This document shows positions 56,650-64,000 of a DNA stretch of 64,000 nt, in pieces. The translations under genes were made by a program, and so were the position numbers. The notes below the pieces were generated by a model. It was not told where the DNA came from and did not search any database. It worked only from the letters and a program-made list of their open reading frames with translations. This stretch comes from Vreelandella neptunia. Lineage in GTDB: Bacteria; Pseudomonadota; Gammaproteobacteria; Pseudomonadales; Halomonadaceae. Numbering within the stretch: the first letter of the stretch is position 1; every line of letters starts with the position of its first letter. The stretch covers positions 3,224,001-3,288,000 of the forward strand of contig NZ_CP140255.1 in NCBI RefSeq assembly GCF_034479615.1, in the 5' to 3' direction.

Positions 56650-56853
56650 ATGCTTATGTGTCGCGAAGCCACGGCGTTGATGTCTTTAAAACAGGACAAA
56701 ACACTATCATTGCGTGACAAGCTGTCCCTTCGTATTCATCTGTCGATGTGCCGAGCCTGTCGAACCTGCGCCCGTCAATTCGACCTGTTACACCAAGTTG
56801 GCAATCATCACCCAGCCTCCCAGCATAATTTTCGCAAAACGTTAGACGACTAG
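56650..56853 (+). CDS. Small zinc-finger anti-sigma-like protein
   Basis: A 67-residue protein starting 16 bases after the sigma gene, with GAAAGGAG upstream. It contains the ZAS-type zinc signature H-x3-C-x2-C in IHLSMCRACRTCARQF near residue 29, plus an N-terminal cysteine (MLMCREATALMSLKQD). Such proteins bind and hold the adjacent ECF sigma factor. It has no membrane span, so it would be a soluble, possibly redox- or metal-sensing, anti-sigma factor. Confidence 0.88.
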   Translation: MLMCREATALMSLKQDKTLSLRDKLSLRIHLSMCRACRTCARQFDLLHQVGNHHPASQHNFRKTLDD

Positions 56854-57277
56854 CCTCTTCAACCAGGCACTACAAACCACCTCACTCCCCCGCTTCCGCT
56901 TTTCATCAGCAGAATGTTTCGCGCTCCCAACAAAAATATTGTACAAAATATTTACATCAGAGTGATTTTGTTCAAAAAATCCTCTACAATTTTAGTTATA
57001 CACGTATTGTACATAGAAATAGAACATAGCCGCTTAGCTTCCACCACTTCTTCAAGTTTCTCGAACAAGCAGCTATTCAGATGACATTCTCTAAAGCTAC
57101 TTATCATCAACAGTCCGGCTAGACCCTATGATTATTAGCCTAAACTAATGATAAAAAACACCGAAAAACTCATAAATGCAACATTTTGTGTCATTTGGAC
57201 ACAAATTGATGCTTATAGACCGGATCTGCTCTAACCTTGTACACAAGAGTTACATGGCCCCGCTGACAGGATTAGCA
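56854..57277 (+). promoter_or_regulatory. AT-rich regulatory region upstream of the soluble chemoreceptor
   Basis: A 424-base gap, markedly more AT-rich than the rest of the window from about 56930 on. A palindrome with arms AAATATT (56934-56940) and AATATTT (56947-56953) surrounds GTACAA. TTGTAC occurs at three places in the gap (near 56939, 57007 and 57237). A TACAAT hexamer near 56984 is a possible -10. The composition suggests a strongly regulated promoter, but I cannot name a regulator. Confidence 0.45.
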
Positions 57278-58546
57278 ATGCTCACACTTCTCACTTCCAA
57301 TGGTTTACACAGTGCACTATATCAACACACCGCTTGCATCTCTTTTACACCTGAAGGGGTGATTAAAAAGGCAAGCGAGCAATTCCTGACCGCCGTAGGC
57401 TACACGCTTGACCAAGTGAAGGGGCAACACCACCAAATTTTCTGCTTCCCAGAAGAGAGCCGTAGCCTTGAGTACCGCACCTTTTGGGAAACCCTGGCAG
57501 CTGGGCATAGCCAACAAGGCCGCTTTCGGCGTTCTAATTCCCAGGGAGAGGAAATTTGGTTAGAGGCTACCTACATACCGATCAGTAATCGGCGGGGTAA
57601 GGTTGTAGAGGTACTTAAAATTGCCAATGACATTACAGCTGCCCATCAAGAGGCGGAGCGGAAAAATGCCATCCTGGACGCGCTAAACAGCTCCATGGCG
57701 GTCATTGAATTTACCCCTGGCGGTGAAATTCTCAATGCCAACTCAAATTTTGAGCAGGCCATGGGCTATCGAAATGATGAATTAGTTGGCGCGCACCACA
57801 GAATGTTTTGCCCCGCCAATTTTTCTCAAACTAACCCCCGCTTCTGGGAGCGGCTGGCTCAGGGCGAGTACATGCAAGGCAAGTTTGAGCGTTTGGATTC
57901 TCGTGGTGCCAGCGTATGGCTAGAGGCGACTTACAACCCGATTAAAGATAGTCATGGAAACGTAGTAAAAGTGGTCAAGTTTGCCACCGATATTACCCGC
58001 TCCGTTCAGGCGGCAGAGTCCGCTACACGTGCCGTCACTGCTGCCCAGAGCACATCCTCTCAAACAGAGCAGATCGCCCAAAACGGTCTTAGCCATCTGC
58101 AGCGCGTTGTGCGTGATTCTGAACAAGCGGCACTAACATTGGCAGAAGCACAGCAGCTAATCGCCGCACTTAACAATCAGGCACAGAGTATTAACAGCAT
58201 TACCGAGTCGATTGCCCGTATCGCTAACCAAACCAACCTGCTATCGCTCAATGCCGCGGTGGAAGCCGCACGCGCCGGTGAACAGGGGCGCGGGTTCGCG
58301 GTGGTGGCTAACGAAGTACGCCGCCTGGCCAAAGGCTCTAGTGAAGCGGTAGAGGATATTACCCGAGTGCTAAAAGAGAACAACGCCTTAGTCGAGCGCA
58401 CCACTCACGCCATGCAGCAGGTAGTGGAGCAGGGGAAATCAAGCCAAACCAGCGTTAGCGAAATTGAGATTATCGTCAATGAGATACTCACCGGGGCACG
58501 CAACGTTTCAACGTCCATTGAACAGCTTGCGCTAGAGTCCGCTTGA
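57278..58546 (+). CDS. Soluble PAS-PAS methyl-accepting chemotaxis protein (BdlA-like)
   Basis: A 422-residue chemoreceptor without a membrane span. I start at [16 protein letters not shown], with AGGA six bases upstream; the open frame reaches 57176 without similarity. Two PAS domains of the same kind (about residues 15-125 and 137-248; repeated [20 protein letters not shown] and [36 protein letters not shown] stretches) are followed by a signalling domain with the hairpin tip [38 protein letters not shown] near residue 345. The layout and size match BdlA, which links c-di-GMP to biofilm dispersal in Pseudomonas aeruginosa. That role is an inference here. Confidence 0.9.
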   Translation: MLTLLTSNGLHSALYQHTACISFTPEGVIKKASEQFLTAVGYTLDQVKGQHHQIFCFPEESRSLEYRTFWETLAAGHSQQGRFRRSNSQGEEIWLEATYIPISNRRGKVVEVLKIANDITAAHQEAERKNAILDALNSSMAVIEFTPGGEILNANSNFEQAMGYRNDELVGAHHRMFCPANFSQTNPRFWERLAQGEYMQGKFERLDSRGASVWLEATYNPIKDSHGNVVKVVKFATDITRSVQAAESATRAVTAAQSTSSQTEQIAQNGLSHLQRVVRDSEQAALTLAEAQQLIAALNNQAQSINSITESIARIANQTNLLSLNAAVEAARAGEQGRGFAVVANEVRRLAKGSSEAVEDITRVLKENNALVERTTHAMQQVVEQGKSSQTSVSEIEIIVNEILTGARNVSTSIEQLALESA

Positions 58547-58555
58547 TGCGCCATG

Positions 58556-58605
58556 AAAAACACCCCAATCGTTGGATGAGTGTCCAACTTTTGGGGTGCA
58601 GTTCA
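58556..58605 (-). terminator. Terminator of the peroxiredoxin gene; resembles an IS150-group end
   Basis: On the minus strand CACCCCAA..TTGGGGTG forms the outer stem with an inner GTTGGA/TCCAAC stem, and a T-run follows at 58560-58556. Read from 58605 the sequence is TGAACTGCACCCCAAAAGTT.., which resembles the terminal inverted repeat of IS3-family (IS150 group) elements. There is no transposase nearby, so it would be a solo remnant now serving as a terminator. Confidence 0.6.
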
Positions 58606-58648
58606 CAGGCGCTGGCTTTTCGCTTCTTACATCACTCTATTAACGCCA

Positions 58649-59299
58649 TTAGCGCAGTGGCGTTTTGCGCAAGTAGGGCAGAACCGTTTCGTATTCGCCA
58701 TACTTCTGCTTGGCATCCGCGTCAGAAACGCTAGGCGGAATAATCACGTCCTGACCTATCGTCCAATCGGCCGGTGTGGCAACGCCGTGTTTGGACGTGG
58801 TTTGCAATGCATCCAGGGCGCGTAGGATTTCGGCAAAGTTGCGCCCTACGGTCATTGGATAGGTCATGGATAGTTTCAACTGCTTATCCGGCCCAATAAT
58901 AAACACCGAACGCACCGTGGCGCTGTCTGCAGGCGTACGGCCATCGGGCAGATAGGCATCTTCGGGCAGCATGTCGTACAGCTTTGACACCGTTAGCCCA
59001 TCATCGGCAATGATCGGAAAATCGACTTCGCTGCCGCTGACGGTTTGGATGTCATTGCCCCAGCGCTTGTGGTCTTCAACGCCATCCACGGAAACACCGA
59101 TCACTTTGGTGCCGCGTTTCGTCCACTCTGCGCTCAACTGTGCAACGGCACCGAATTCCGTCGTGCAAACCGGGGTAAAGTCTTTAGGGTGCGAAAACAG
59201 GATTGCCCAGCTGTCGCCAATCCAGTCATGAAAGCGAATCGGCCCTTGGCTAGTCTCCGCTTCGAAATCGGGCACGACGGCATTAATACGTAATGACAT
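58649..59299 (-). CDS. Peroxiredoxin, 1-Cys Prx6 type
   Basis: A 216-residue thiol peroxidase. The peroxidatic cysteine is in HPKDFTPVCTTEFGAVAQL near residue 45, the PxxxTxxC motif. The C-terminal extension (about residues 165-216, PADWTIGQDVIIPPSVSDADAKQKYG) is the Prx6/LsfA type. No second resolving cysteine is evident. It reduces hydroperoxides with an external thiol. A short GGGCGTTAGACGCCC hairpin lies just upstream of its start at about 59314-59329. Confidence 0.94.
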   Translation of the reverse strand: MSLRINAVVPDFEAETSQGPIRFHDWIGDSWAILFSHPKDFTPVCTTEFGAVAQLSAEWTKRGTKVIGVSVDGVEDHKRWGNDIQTVSGSEVDFPIIADDGLTVSKLYDMLPEDAYLPDGRTPADSATVRSVFIIGPDKQLKLSMTYPMTVGRNFAEILRALDALQTTSKHGVATPADWTIGQDVIIPPSVSDADAKQKYGEYETVLPYLRKTPLR

Positions 59300-59459
59300 G
59301 CTTTCCTCCTTAAATGGGCGTTAGACGCCCTAATAGCTTATTTGACTTTCAACACCTTCACTATAGATCATTTAGCGCTAAGACAGCGAGTCGTAACACA
59401 ACGTTCACTCGCTCAGCCAAGCGTAGTCCAACGGCACAAAAGCCTGAACATAACTGCCA

Positions 59460-59493
59460 GTAAAACCAGAACGGCGCCCGAAGGCGCCGTTCT
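59460..59493 (-). terminator. Terminator of the CNNM/CBS protein gene
   Basis: AGAACGGCGCC and GGCGCCGTTCT form a perfect 11-bp stem with a TTCG tetraloop on the minus strand, followed by GGTTTTA. It lies 33 bases after the end of the gene at 59526. Confidence 0.85.
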
Positions 59494-59525
59494 AGCTATA
59501 CAAACAGAGCATCCCTTCCCAGGGA

Positions 59526-60563
59526 TTACTCCTCTGCTTTGGCGTCTTTATCTTCCCGCTTCACCCGCTTTATCCACTTTTGTTTCGCATAGTGGCGTAG
59601 ATTGGCCACATTGTCGGTCTCATCGACAATATCTTGCCCCAGAATGGTTTCGATAATGTCTTCTAACGTTATTAAACCTACAAAGGTACCGTGCTCATCG
59701 TAGACCACCCGCATGTGCAGGTGGTCTTTCAGCATGGAGGTGAATACCTGCTCAACGTTATGTGAGACGTCCACGCTGCCGATCGGATGCATCAACTCAC
59801 GCATTGTTTTGGCATCGTCGGCATGATACATATCCGCTTTATGCACATAGCCAAAGGCCTGCTCACCATTGTCCATCACTGGAAAGCGTGTGAACGGTGC
59901 TTTGCCATACTGCTCATCAAACGTTTTCACGGTCATGTCAGGCAAAACGGTTTCACACACCGTGCGCGGAGTCATCGCTTTGCTAACCAAGATATCGTGC
60001 AAGTTGAGCATATTGATAATGGTGCGCGACTCGTCGGCATCCAGCACCTTCTCTTCCAGACCGACACGGGCCAGCACTTTAATTTCATCGCGCAAATCGA
60101 CATCGTGCTCTGACTTACCTAGTCGACGGGTGATCTGTTCCGACATCCAGATAAAAGGCAGCAGGCCTATAATCATCGGATTTAAAAAGCGCGGCAAAAA
60201 CGGCGATAAACCACGCCAGTAAGTCGCGCCAATGGTCTTCGGAATAATTTCCGACAGTATTAAAATCGCCATGGTCATTACCGCTGAGACGATGGCAATA
60301 GAGGCTTCGCCAAACACGACCGCGGCCTGAGCACCCACTGCAGTTGCACCCACGGTATGGGCAATCGTGTTGAGGGTCAAAATAGCGGCTAGGGGCCGAT
60401 CGATATTAGCCTTCAGGCGCGTAAGCGAGGCGTGCAACTTGGGGTTATCTTCTTTCTGCTTAGCAATATAGCTGGGCGTAATTGAAAGAAGCGCCGCTTC
60501 AAGGATGGAACATAAAAACGAGAACGCGATTGAAAGGGTAGCAATCGTGATTAGGAGGAACAT
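59526..60563 (-). CDS. CNNM/CorB-type membrane protein with CBS pair
   Basis: A 345-residue protein of the hemolysin-C/CNNM family, members of which transport or sense magnesium. The N-terminal DUF21 domain (about residues 1-185) has three to four membrane spans (SFLCSILEAALLSITPSYIAKQKE, LILSEIIPKTIGATYWRGL). The cytoplasmic part has a CBS pair (about 200-325: VSKAMTPRTVCETVLPDMTV, and FVGLITLEDIIETILGQDIVDETD). It lacks the long C-terminal CorC-HlyC domain, unlike many relatives. Single gene with its own terminator. Confidence 0.9.
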   Translation of the reverse strand: MFLLITIATLSIAFSFLCSILEAALLSITPSYIAKQKEDNPKLHASLTRLKANIDRPLAAILTLNTIAHTVGATAVGAQAAVVFGEASIAIVSAVMTMAILILSEIIPKTIGATYWRGLSPFLPRFLNPMIIGLLPFIWMSEQITRRLGKSEHDVDLRDEIKVLARVGLEEKVLDADESRTIINMLNLHDILVSKAMTPRTVCETVLPDMTVKTFDEQYGKAPFTRFPVMDNGEQAFGYVHKADMYHADDAKTMRELMHPIGSVDVSHNVEQVFTSMLKDHLHMRVVYDEHGTFVGLITLEDIIETILGQDIVDETDNVANLRHYAKQKWIKRVKREDKDAKAEE

Positions 60564-60778
60564 GAGGGCCTAGAGTGATGGGTTGTACCGGGTTTATAGG
60601 GGCACCATAAGTGGAAGTCAATACTTCTCTATCACGCATTCATCAAGCCCGCAGAGCTAAATTCATGGGCGCAGCGGCAGCGCGGCACCGATGGCAACGA
60701 AGATGCCTTTAAAACCGCGACCAACGCGTCAGGATGTCACTGTTGATCAGCGTTTTCCATTCGTTAAAGCGCTCTCAA

Positions 60779-60819
60779 TAAAACGCCTCCCCTTGCTATA
60801 AGTAGCATCGGGGAGGCGT
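60779..60819 (-). terminator. Terminator of luxS
   Basis: ACGCCTCCCC and GGGGAGGCGT pair over 10 bases around a nested TGCTA/TAGCA stem; on the minus strand TTTTATTG follows. It lies 34 bases after the luxS stop. The rest of the 289-base gap to the CNNM gene (60564-60852) shows nothing I can identify. Confidence 0.85.
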
Positions 60820-60852
60820 CAGGCTAACTATCTGCTTACTGCGATATAACGC

Positions 60853-61320
60853 TTAGGCGAACACCTCAGTCCACTCGCTGCGCTTGGCCAACAGGTTGCG
60901 AGCCAGTTCCTGGGCACCTTCCAAACTGTGGCTGGCGGCCCAACCGCACTGCATTTCATTGCAGGCAGGCACTTCAGTGGCTTCTAGCACGTCGTTTAGG
61001 GTTTGCTCGATGATGGTGATCACGCCGTCGTAGTCGTCGTGATTGATCATCGCTATGTAAAAGCCGGTTTGGCAGCCCATGGGGCTGATATCGACCACTT
61101 TATCGGTGTGATTGCGCGAAAGCTCAGCCATTAAGTGCTCAAGGGAGTGCAGCGCTGGCATCTCCATATGATCTTTGTTGGGCTGGCAGATACGCAGGTC
61201 GTATTTATGGATACGATCGCCGTTCTGGCCTTCTTTAATATCGGCTAACCGTACGTACGGGGCTTTTACCTTGGTGTGATCCAGGTTAAAGCTCTCTACG
61301 TTCATCTTTTTATCGGTCAT
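60853..61320 (-). CDS. luxS: S-ribosylhomocysteine lyase LuxS
   Basis: LuxS splits S-ribosylhomocysteine to homocysteine and DPD, the precursor of autoinducer-2, within the activated methyl cycle. The 155-residue protein has [19 protein letters not shown] near the start, the iron-binding [14 protein letters not shown] (HxxEH) near residue 58, the catalytic cysteine in [13 protein letters not shown] near residue 83, and the C-terminal metal histidine region [13 protein letters not shown]. Ribosome binding site AAAGGAG. It is followed by a strong terminator. Confidence 0.97.
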   Translation of the reverse strand: MTDKKMNVESFNLDHTKVKAPYVRLADIKEGQNGDRIHKYDLRICQPNKDHMEMPALHSLEHLMAELSRNHTDKVVDISPMGCQTGFYIAMINHDDYDGVITIIEQTLNDVLEATEVPACNEMQCGWAASHSLEGAQELARNLLAKRSEWTEVFA

Positions 61321-61353
61321 ATTGGCTCCTTTTTCGCTTAAAGCTTGATTCGC

Positions 61354-61701
61354 TTAAACCTTGGGCGCGTCAAAATTCCAGGGCTCATCGGTGTAGACAC
61401 ACACGTTGGCATCTTCGATATCGCCATCCGGCGCTTCAACGTGCTTGGCAAAGAAGTCTTGAATCTCTTTGCGCTGGCAATGGGCTTCAAACTCTTCGCG
61501 GCTGGCCCAGATTTCATGAAACACAATCGGGTAACTGGTGCCCTGGGCGAAGGGGTTATCGATCTGCCGGGTTACGGTGTAGTGAATGCACGCATCTTCC
61601 CGGTGGGTGTTCGGCTCTAACGACTGAAGCGCTTTGAATACCGCCTCTTCTTTGCCGGGTTTGGGCTTAAAACCGGCAATACAGTAAATCTTTTCTGACA
61701 T
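61354..61701 (-). CDS. Antibiotic biosynthesis monooxygenase (ABM) fold protein
   Basis: A 115-residue small protein of the ABM/quinol monooxygenase family. I start at MSEKIYCIAGFKPKPGKE behind GGAGATG. The dimeric alpha+beta barrel family pattern is visible: FKPKPGKEEAVFKALQSLEPNTHREDACIHYTV followed by IVFHEIWASREEFEAHCQRKEIQDFF. Members oxidise quinols or act on small aromatics. It lies 33 bases upstream of luxS on the same strand and may be co-transcribed with it. Confidence 0.85.
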   Translation of the reverse strand: MSEKIYCIAGFKPKPGKEEAVFKALQSLEPNTHREDACIHYTVTRQIDNPFAQGTSYPIVFHEIWASREEFEAHCQRKEIQDFFAKHVEAPDGDIEDANVCVYTDEPWNFDAPKV

Positions 61702-61762
61702 AATCATCTCCTAAGTCGTCAAGCGTACGTCATTATGCGGCTTGTCGATGTAGGTTAACAAC

Positions 61763-62440
61763 CTAGCGGATGATGCGCTCTGCCAATACTTCTAGATCGG
61801 TCACGGTCATATCCGGCTCAATCCCCCAAGGGTCGAAAGGGGCGTCAGAGCTGCGCCGTATCCAGGCACTGCGTAGGCCTGCATGGGTGGCGCCAATCAC
61901 ATCAAAGGGGTTACTGGAAACCAGCCATGTCTGCTCAGGGCGTGTCTCCAAGCGGCTACGCAAATGAGTGTACACCGCGGGGTCTGGCTTAAAGCGTTTT
62001 ACCTCATCGGCGCTGATTACATCGTCCATATGGCTCTCAACGCCTGCGCGGGTAAGTAGTTTGGACACGGCATCCGCTGTACCGTTCGAAAATGCCACAC
62101 AGCGTATGCCCGCATCGCGAAGCTGATCTAGCGCAGGCACTACATCGTCAAACGCGGGCAGCTCACCGTAGACCGCCATTAGATGATCTTGGTCGTTATC
62201 CGAAAGCCCGGTTTGCAGTGCGCGGTCGATAAACACCAGCGCTTCGCGGGTGCACTCCGAAAACGGCACGTAAGCTCCCATCAGGCCATGGCGAAAGCTG
62301 TACTCTAGCTGCTTATCGCGCCAGCGGCGGGCAAATTCACCGGCTTTGGAGGCATCCGTTAGGCGACGTTCGAGCTCAACGGTAACCCCTTGGGTATCGA
62401 TCAACGTACCGTATACATCGAAGGCTAAGACCGGTTGCAT
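61763..62440 (-). CDS. Haloacid dehalogenase type II family hydrolase
   Basis: A 225-residue HAD-superfamily enzyme like L-2-haloacid dehalogenases. The nucleophile motif is LAFDVYGTLIDTQGV at residue 5, motif II is CVAFSNGTADAVSKLL near residue 115, the lysine motif ISADEVKRFKPDPAVYTHL lies near residue 142 and the last motif is WLVSSNPFDVIGATHAGLRSAWI near residue 172. The asparagine in SSNPFD is typical of the dehalogenase subgroup. Ribosome binding site AAGGAG. Physiological substrate unknown. Confidence 0.9.
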   Translation of the reverse strand: MQPVLAFDVYGTLIDTQGVTVELERRLTDASKAGEFARRWRDKQLEYSFRHGLMGAYVPFSECTREALVFIDRALQTGLSDNDQDHLMAVYGELPAFDDVVPALDQLRDAGIRCVAFSNGTADAVSKLLTRAGVESHMDDVISADEVKRFKPDPAVYTHLRSRLETRPEQTWLVSSNPFDVIGATHAGLRSAWIRRSSDAPFDPWGIEPDMTVTDLEVLAERIIR

Positions 62441-62521
62441 CGTTGGCTACTCCTTAACTTTCAATTAATTGTGACCTGAGTTCAGCTTATATATCTTTAG
62501 CATAGTAGACACCTTCAATAA

Positions 62522-62552
62522 CAAAAGCGCCGCTGCACAGGCAGCGGCGCTT
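62522..62552 (-). terminator. Terminator of the aminotransferase gene
   Basis: AAGCGCCGCTGC-ACAG-GCAGCGGCGCTT is a perfect 12-bp hairpin; on the minus strand TTTTGTTATT follows. It lies 20 bases after the aminotransferase stop. Confidence 0.9.
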
Positions 62553-62571
62553 AGAAGGCTAAATCAGGTCA

Positions 62572-64000
62572 TCAAACCGTAAACGCGGCCTCTTTTTCAC
62601 CACTTTTCAGGTCGCCAGAGCGCACCAGTTCATCGGTAACCCGGTCAATGGCTCGCTTGGCGCGGCCAATCATCTCATCCACTTCCCCACGATTAATGGT
62701 CAGCGGCGGCGCAAAGCCAAGAATATCGCCTTGGGGCATGGCCCGGGCAATCAGGTTCTCTTCCATGGCAGCCGCCGCCACGCGAGGGCCCACTTTGAGG
62801 GCGGGGTCGAAGTGCAGGCGCTGCTTGGCGTCCGGGGAGAACTCCAGTGCCGCCATTAAGCCAACGCCGCGTACGTCGCCCAGCAGCGGATGGCCTTCAA
62901 AGTTAGCCTTTAGCTGCTGCTGGAAGTAGCCGCCGGTTTCAGCAGCGTTGCCCACCAGATTTTCACGCTCAATGATATCCAGGTTAGCTAGCCCTGCCGC
63001 ACAGCCCAGGGCGTGGCCAGAGTAGGTCCAGCCGTGGCCGATGGGGCCGTACTCACCGGTGCCCTGCTCCAGCACCTGCCAGACTTTCTCACCCACAATC
63101 ACACCGGAGAGCGGCTGGTAGGCGCTAGTTAAGCCCTTGGCGATCGTGACCAGGTCAGGCTTCATATTGTAGTGATGGCTGCCGAAATCAGAGCCGGTAC
63201 GGCCAAAGCCACACACCACTTCATCAGCAATCAGCAACACATCGTACTTCGCCAGCACGGTTTGAATCGCATCCCAGTAGCCTTCCGGCGGCGGTACGAT
63301 ACCCCCCGTACCCAGAACCGGCTCGCCAATAAAGGCAGCCACAGTATCCGGGCCCTCTTCCAGAATCATCGCTTCCAGCTTGTCGGCGCAGTAAGCGGAG
63401 AACTCAAGCTCGGTCATACCGTGCTGTTCGGCGGCGCGTAGGTAGTAGTGCGGCGCTTCGGTATGGCGAATAGTGTCAATGGGCAGATCGAAGTGGTCGT
63501 GGAACGCTTTCAGGCCGGTCAGCGAGCCGGAAGCAATGCCCGAGCCGTGGTAGCCGCGCATGCGTGAGATAACCTTTTTCTTCTGCGGGCGGCCCAGCAC
63601 GTTATTGTAGTAGCGCACGATCTTGAGCTGGGTTTCGTTGGCGTCCGAGCCGGACATGCCGTAGTACACTTTGGACATGTTCATACCGGCGATTTTCAAA
63701 ATACGCTCGGAAAGCTCGATCTGCGGCTCGTTGGAGTGGCCCACATAGGTGTGATAGTAAGAGAGCTCTAACGCTTGCTTATAGATCGCTTCAGCGACTT
63801 CGGTGCGACCGTAGCCGATGTTGACGCAGTAAAGCCCGGCAAAGCCGTCGATAAATTCACGGCCGTCTTTATCCACGATATTGATGCCTTTGCCGCCGGT
63901 AATCACACGGCCCGGCGCATCGCCATGGGCGAAGTCACGTAGGTGGGTAGAGGCGTGGAAAGTAACTTTACGATCGCGTTCGATCAAATCCTGATGCAAG
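62572..64000 (-). CDS. Class III (omega) aminotransferase, 5' end cut by window
   Basis: At least 475 residues of a PLP-dependent fold-type I aminotransferase. The frame runs to the last bases of the window; its first in-window initiator would be a TTG, so I expect the real ATG beyond it. Motifs: GMSGSDANETQLKIVRYY near residue 113, RGYHGSGIASGSLTG near residue 148, LLIADEVVCGFGRTG near residue 255 (PLP aspartate), the PLP lysine in LVTIAKGLTSAYQPLSGVIVG near residue 287 and TYSGHALGCAAGLANLDII near residue 325. It resembles putrescine/polyamine- or taurine-pyruvate aminotransferases (SpuC-like). Substrate not certain. Confidence 0.92.
   Translation of the reverse strand, partial: LHQDLIERDRKVTFHASTHLRDFAHGDAPGRVITGGKGINIVDKDGREFIDGFAGLYCVNIGYGRTEVAEAIYKQALELSYYHTYVGHSNEPQIELSERILKIAGMNMSKVYYGMSGSDANETQLKIVRYYNNVLGRPQKKKVISRMRGYHGSGIASGSLTGLKAFHDHFDLPIDTIRHTEAPHYYLRAAEQHGMTELEFSAYCADKLEAMILEEGPDTVAAFIGEPVLGTGGIVPPPEGYWDAIQTVLAKYDVLLIADEVVCGFGRTGSDFGSHHYNMKPDLVTIAKGLTSAYQPLSGVIVGEKVWQVLEQGTGEYGPIGHGWTYSGHALGCAAGLANLDIIERENLVGNAAETGGYFQQQLKANFEGHPLLGDVRGVGLMAALEFSPDAKQRLHFDPALKVGPRVAAAAMEENLIARAMPQGDILGFAPPLTINRGEVDEMIGRAKRAIDRVTDELVRSGDLKSGEKEAAFTV

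Noticed and set aside
59342..59656. 104-residue frame between peroxiredoxin and the CNNM gene
   Set aside because: It crosses the CNNM terminator and the gene's 3' end on the other strand; no motif.
60564..60852. Remnant coding sequence in the CNNM-luxS gap
   Set aside because: Short translated stretches were read on both strands but none resembled a protein family I know.

Overview
The window looks like a chromosomal segment of a halophilic gammaproteobacterium of the Halomonadaceae (Halomonas/Vreelandella type). The basis is gene order, protein sequence style and GC content judged by eye; no database search was run. Nearly all of it is ordinary core chromosome. There is no prophage, CRISPR array, complete insertion sequence or RNA gene that I can see.

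Layout. 1-843: an unknown membrane protein. 990-5438 (minus): the macromolecular synthesis operon rpsU-dnaG-rpoD, with tsaD divergent, then plsY, folB and folK. 8314-18224 (minus): the envelope/translation cluster lptD-surA-pdxA-rsmA-apaG-apaH-cca, interrupted between apaG and apaH by a plus-strand cassette of a 59-residue Tat-signal protein and a GMC oxidoreductase. 18295-21687 (plus): the cell-wall recycling pair amgK-murU, a GGCT-like protein, an OsmC protein and speD. 22156-24195 (minus): lpxL and alr. 24416-31685 (minus): ftsB-ispD-ispF-truD-surE-pcm-DUF368/popT-nlpD-rpoS, the enterobacterial order with popT inserted. 31849-39518: an acyltransferase, an aldehyde dehydrogenase, a hybrid kinase, an EAL response regulator and hexR. 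39690-42576: RidA, Lrp and leuA. 42602-49269: an interrupted DksA/TraR-type gene, an MFS carrier, two paralogous tandem universal stress proteins, twin crcB genes, an ACR3-like carrier and cfa. 49290-55899: SulP, isocitrate dehydrogenase and a metal module (P-type ATPase, MerR regulator, ZIP). 56064-58546: an ECF sigma/zinc anti-sigma pair and a BdlA-like soluble chemoreceptor. 58649-64000: peroxiredoxin, CNNM/CBS protein, luxS, a small monooxygenase, a haloacid dehalogenase and a class III aminotransferase cut by the window edge.

Main points of interest. (1) A DksA/TraR-type gene has an in-frame TGA exactly where the second zinc-finger cysteine should be, with an intact reading frame after it. 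(2) Three intergenic copies of one structured repeat share a core, while their paired arms differ in sequence and change together, which suggests selection on a folded form. (3) A minimal Tat-signal protein is coupled by ATGA overlap to a GMC oxidoreductase lacking its own export signal. (4) Short 12-16 bp tandem arrays recur in several intergenic gaps. (5) A perfect FNR/Anr palindrome lies upstream of cfa. (6) Twin crcB genes are followed by an ACR3-like carrier. Many starts were placed downstream of the longest reading frame using visible ribosome binding sites.
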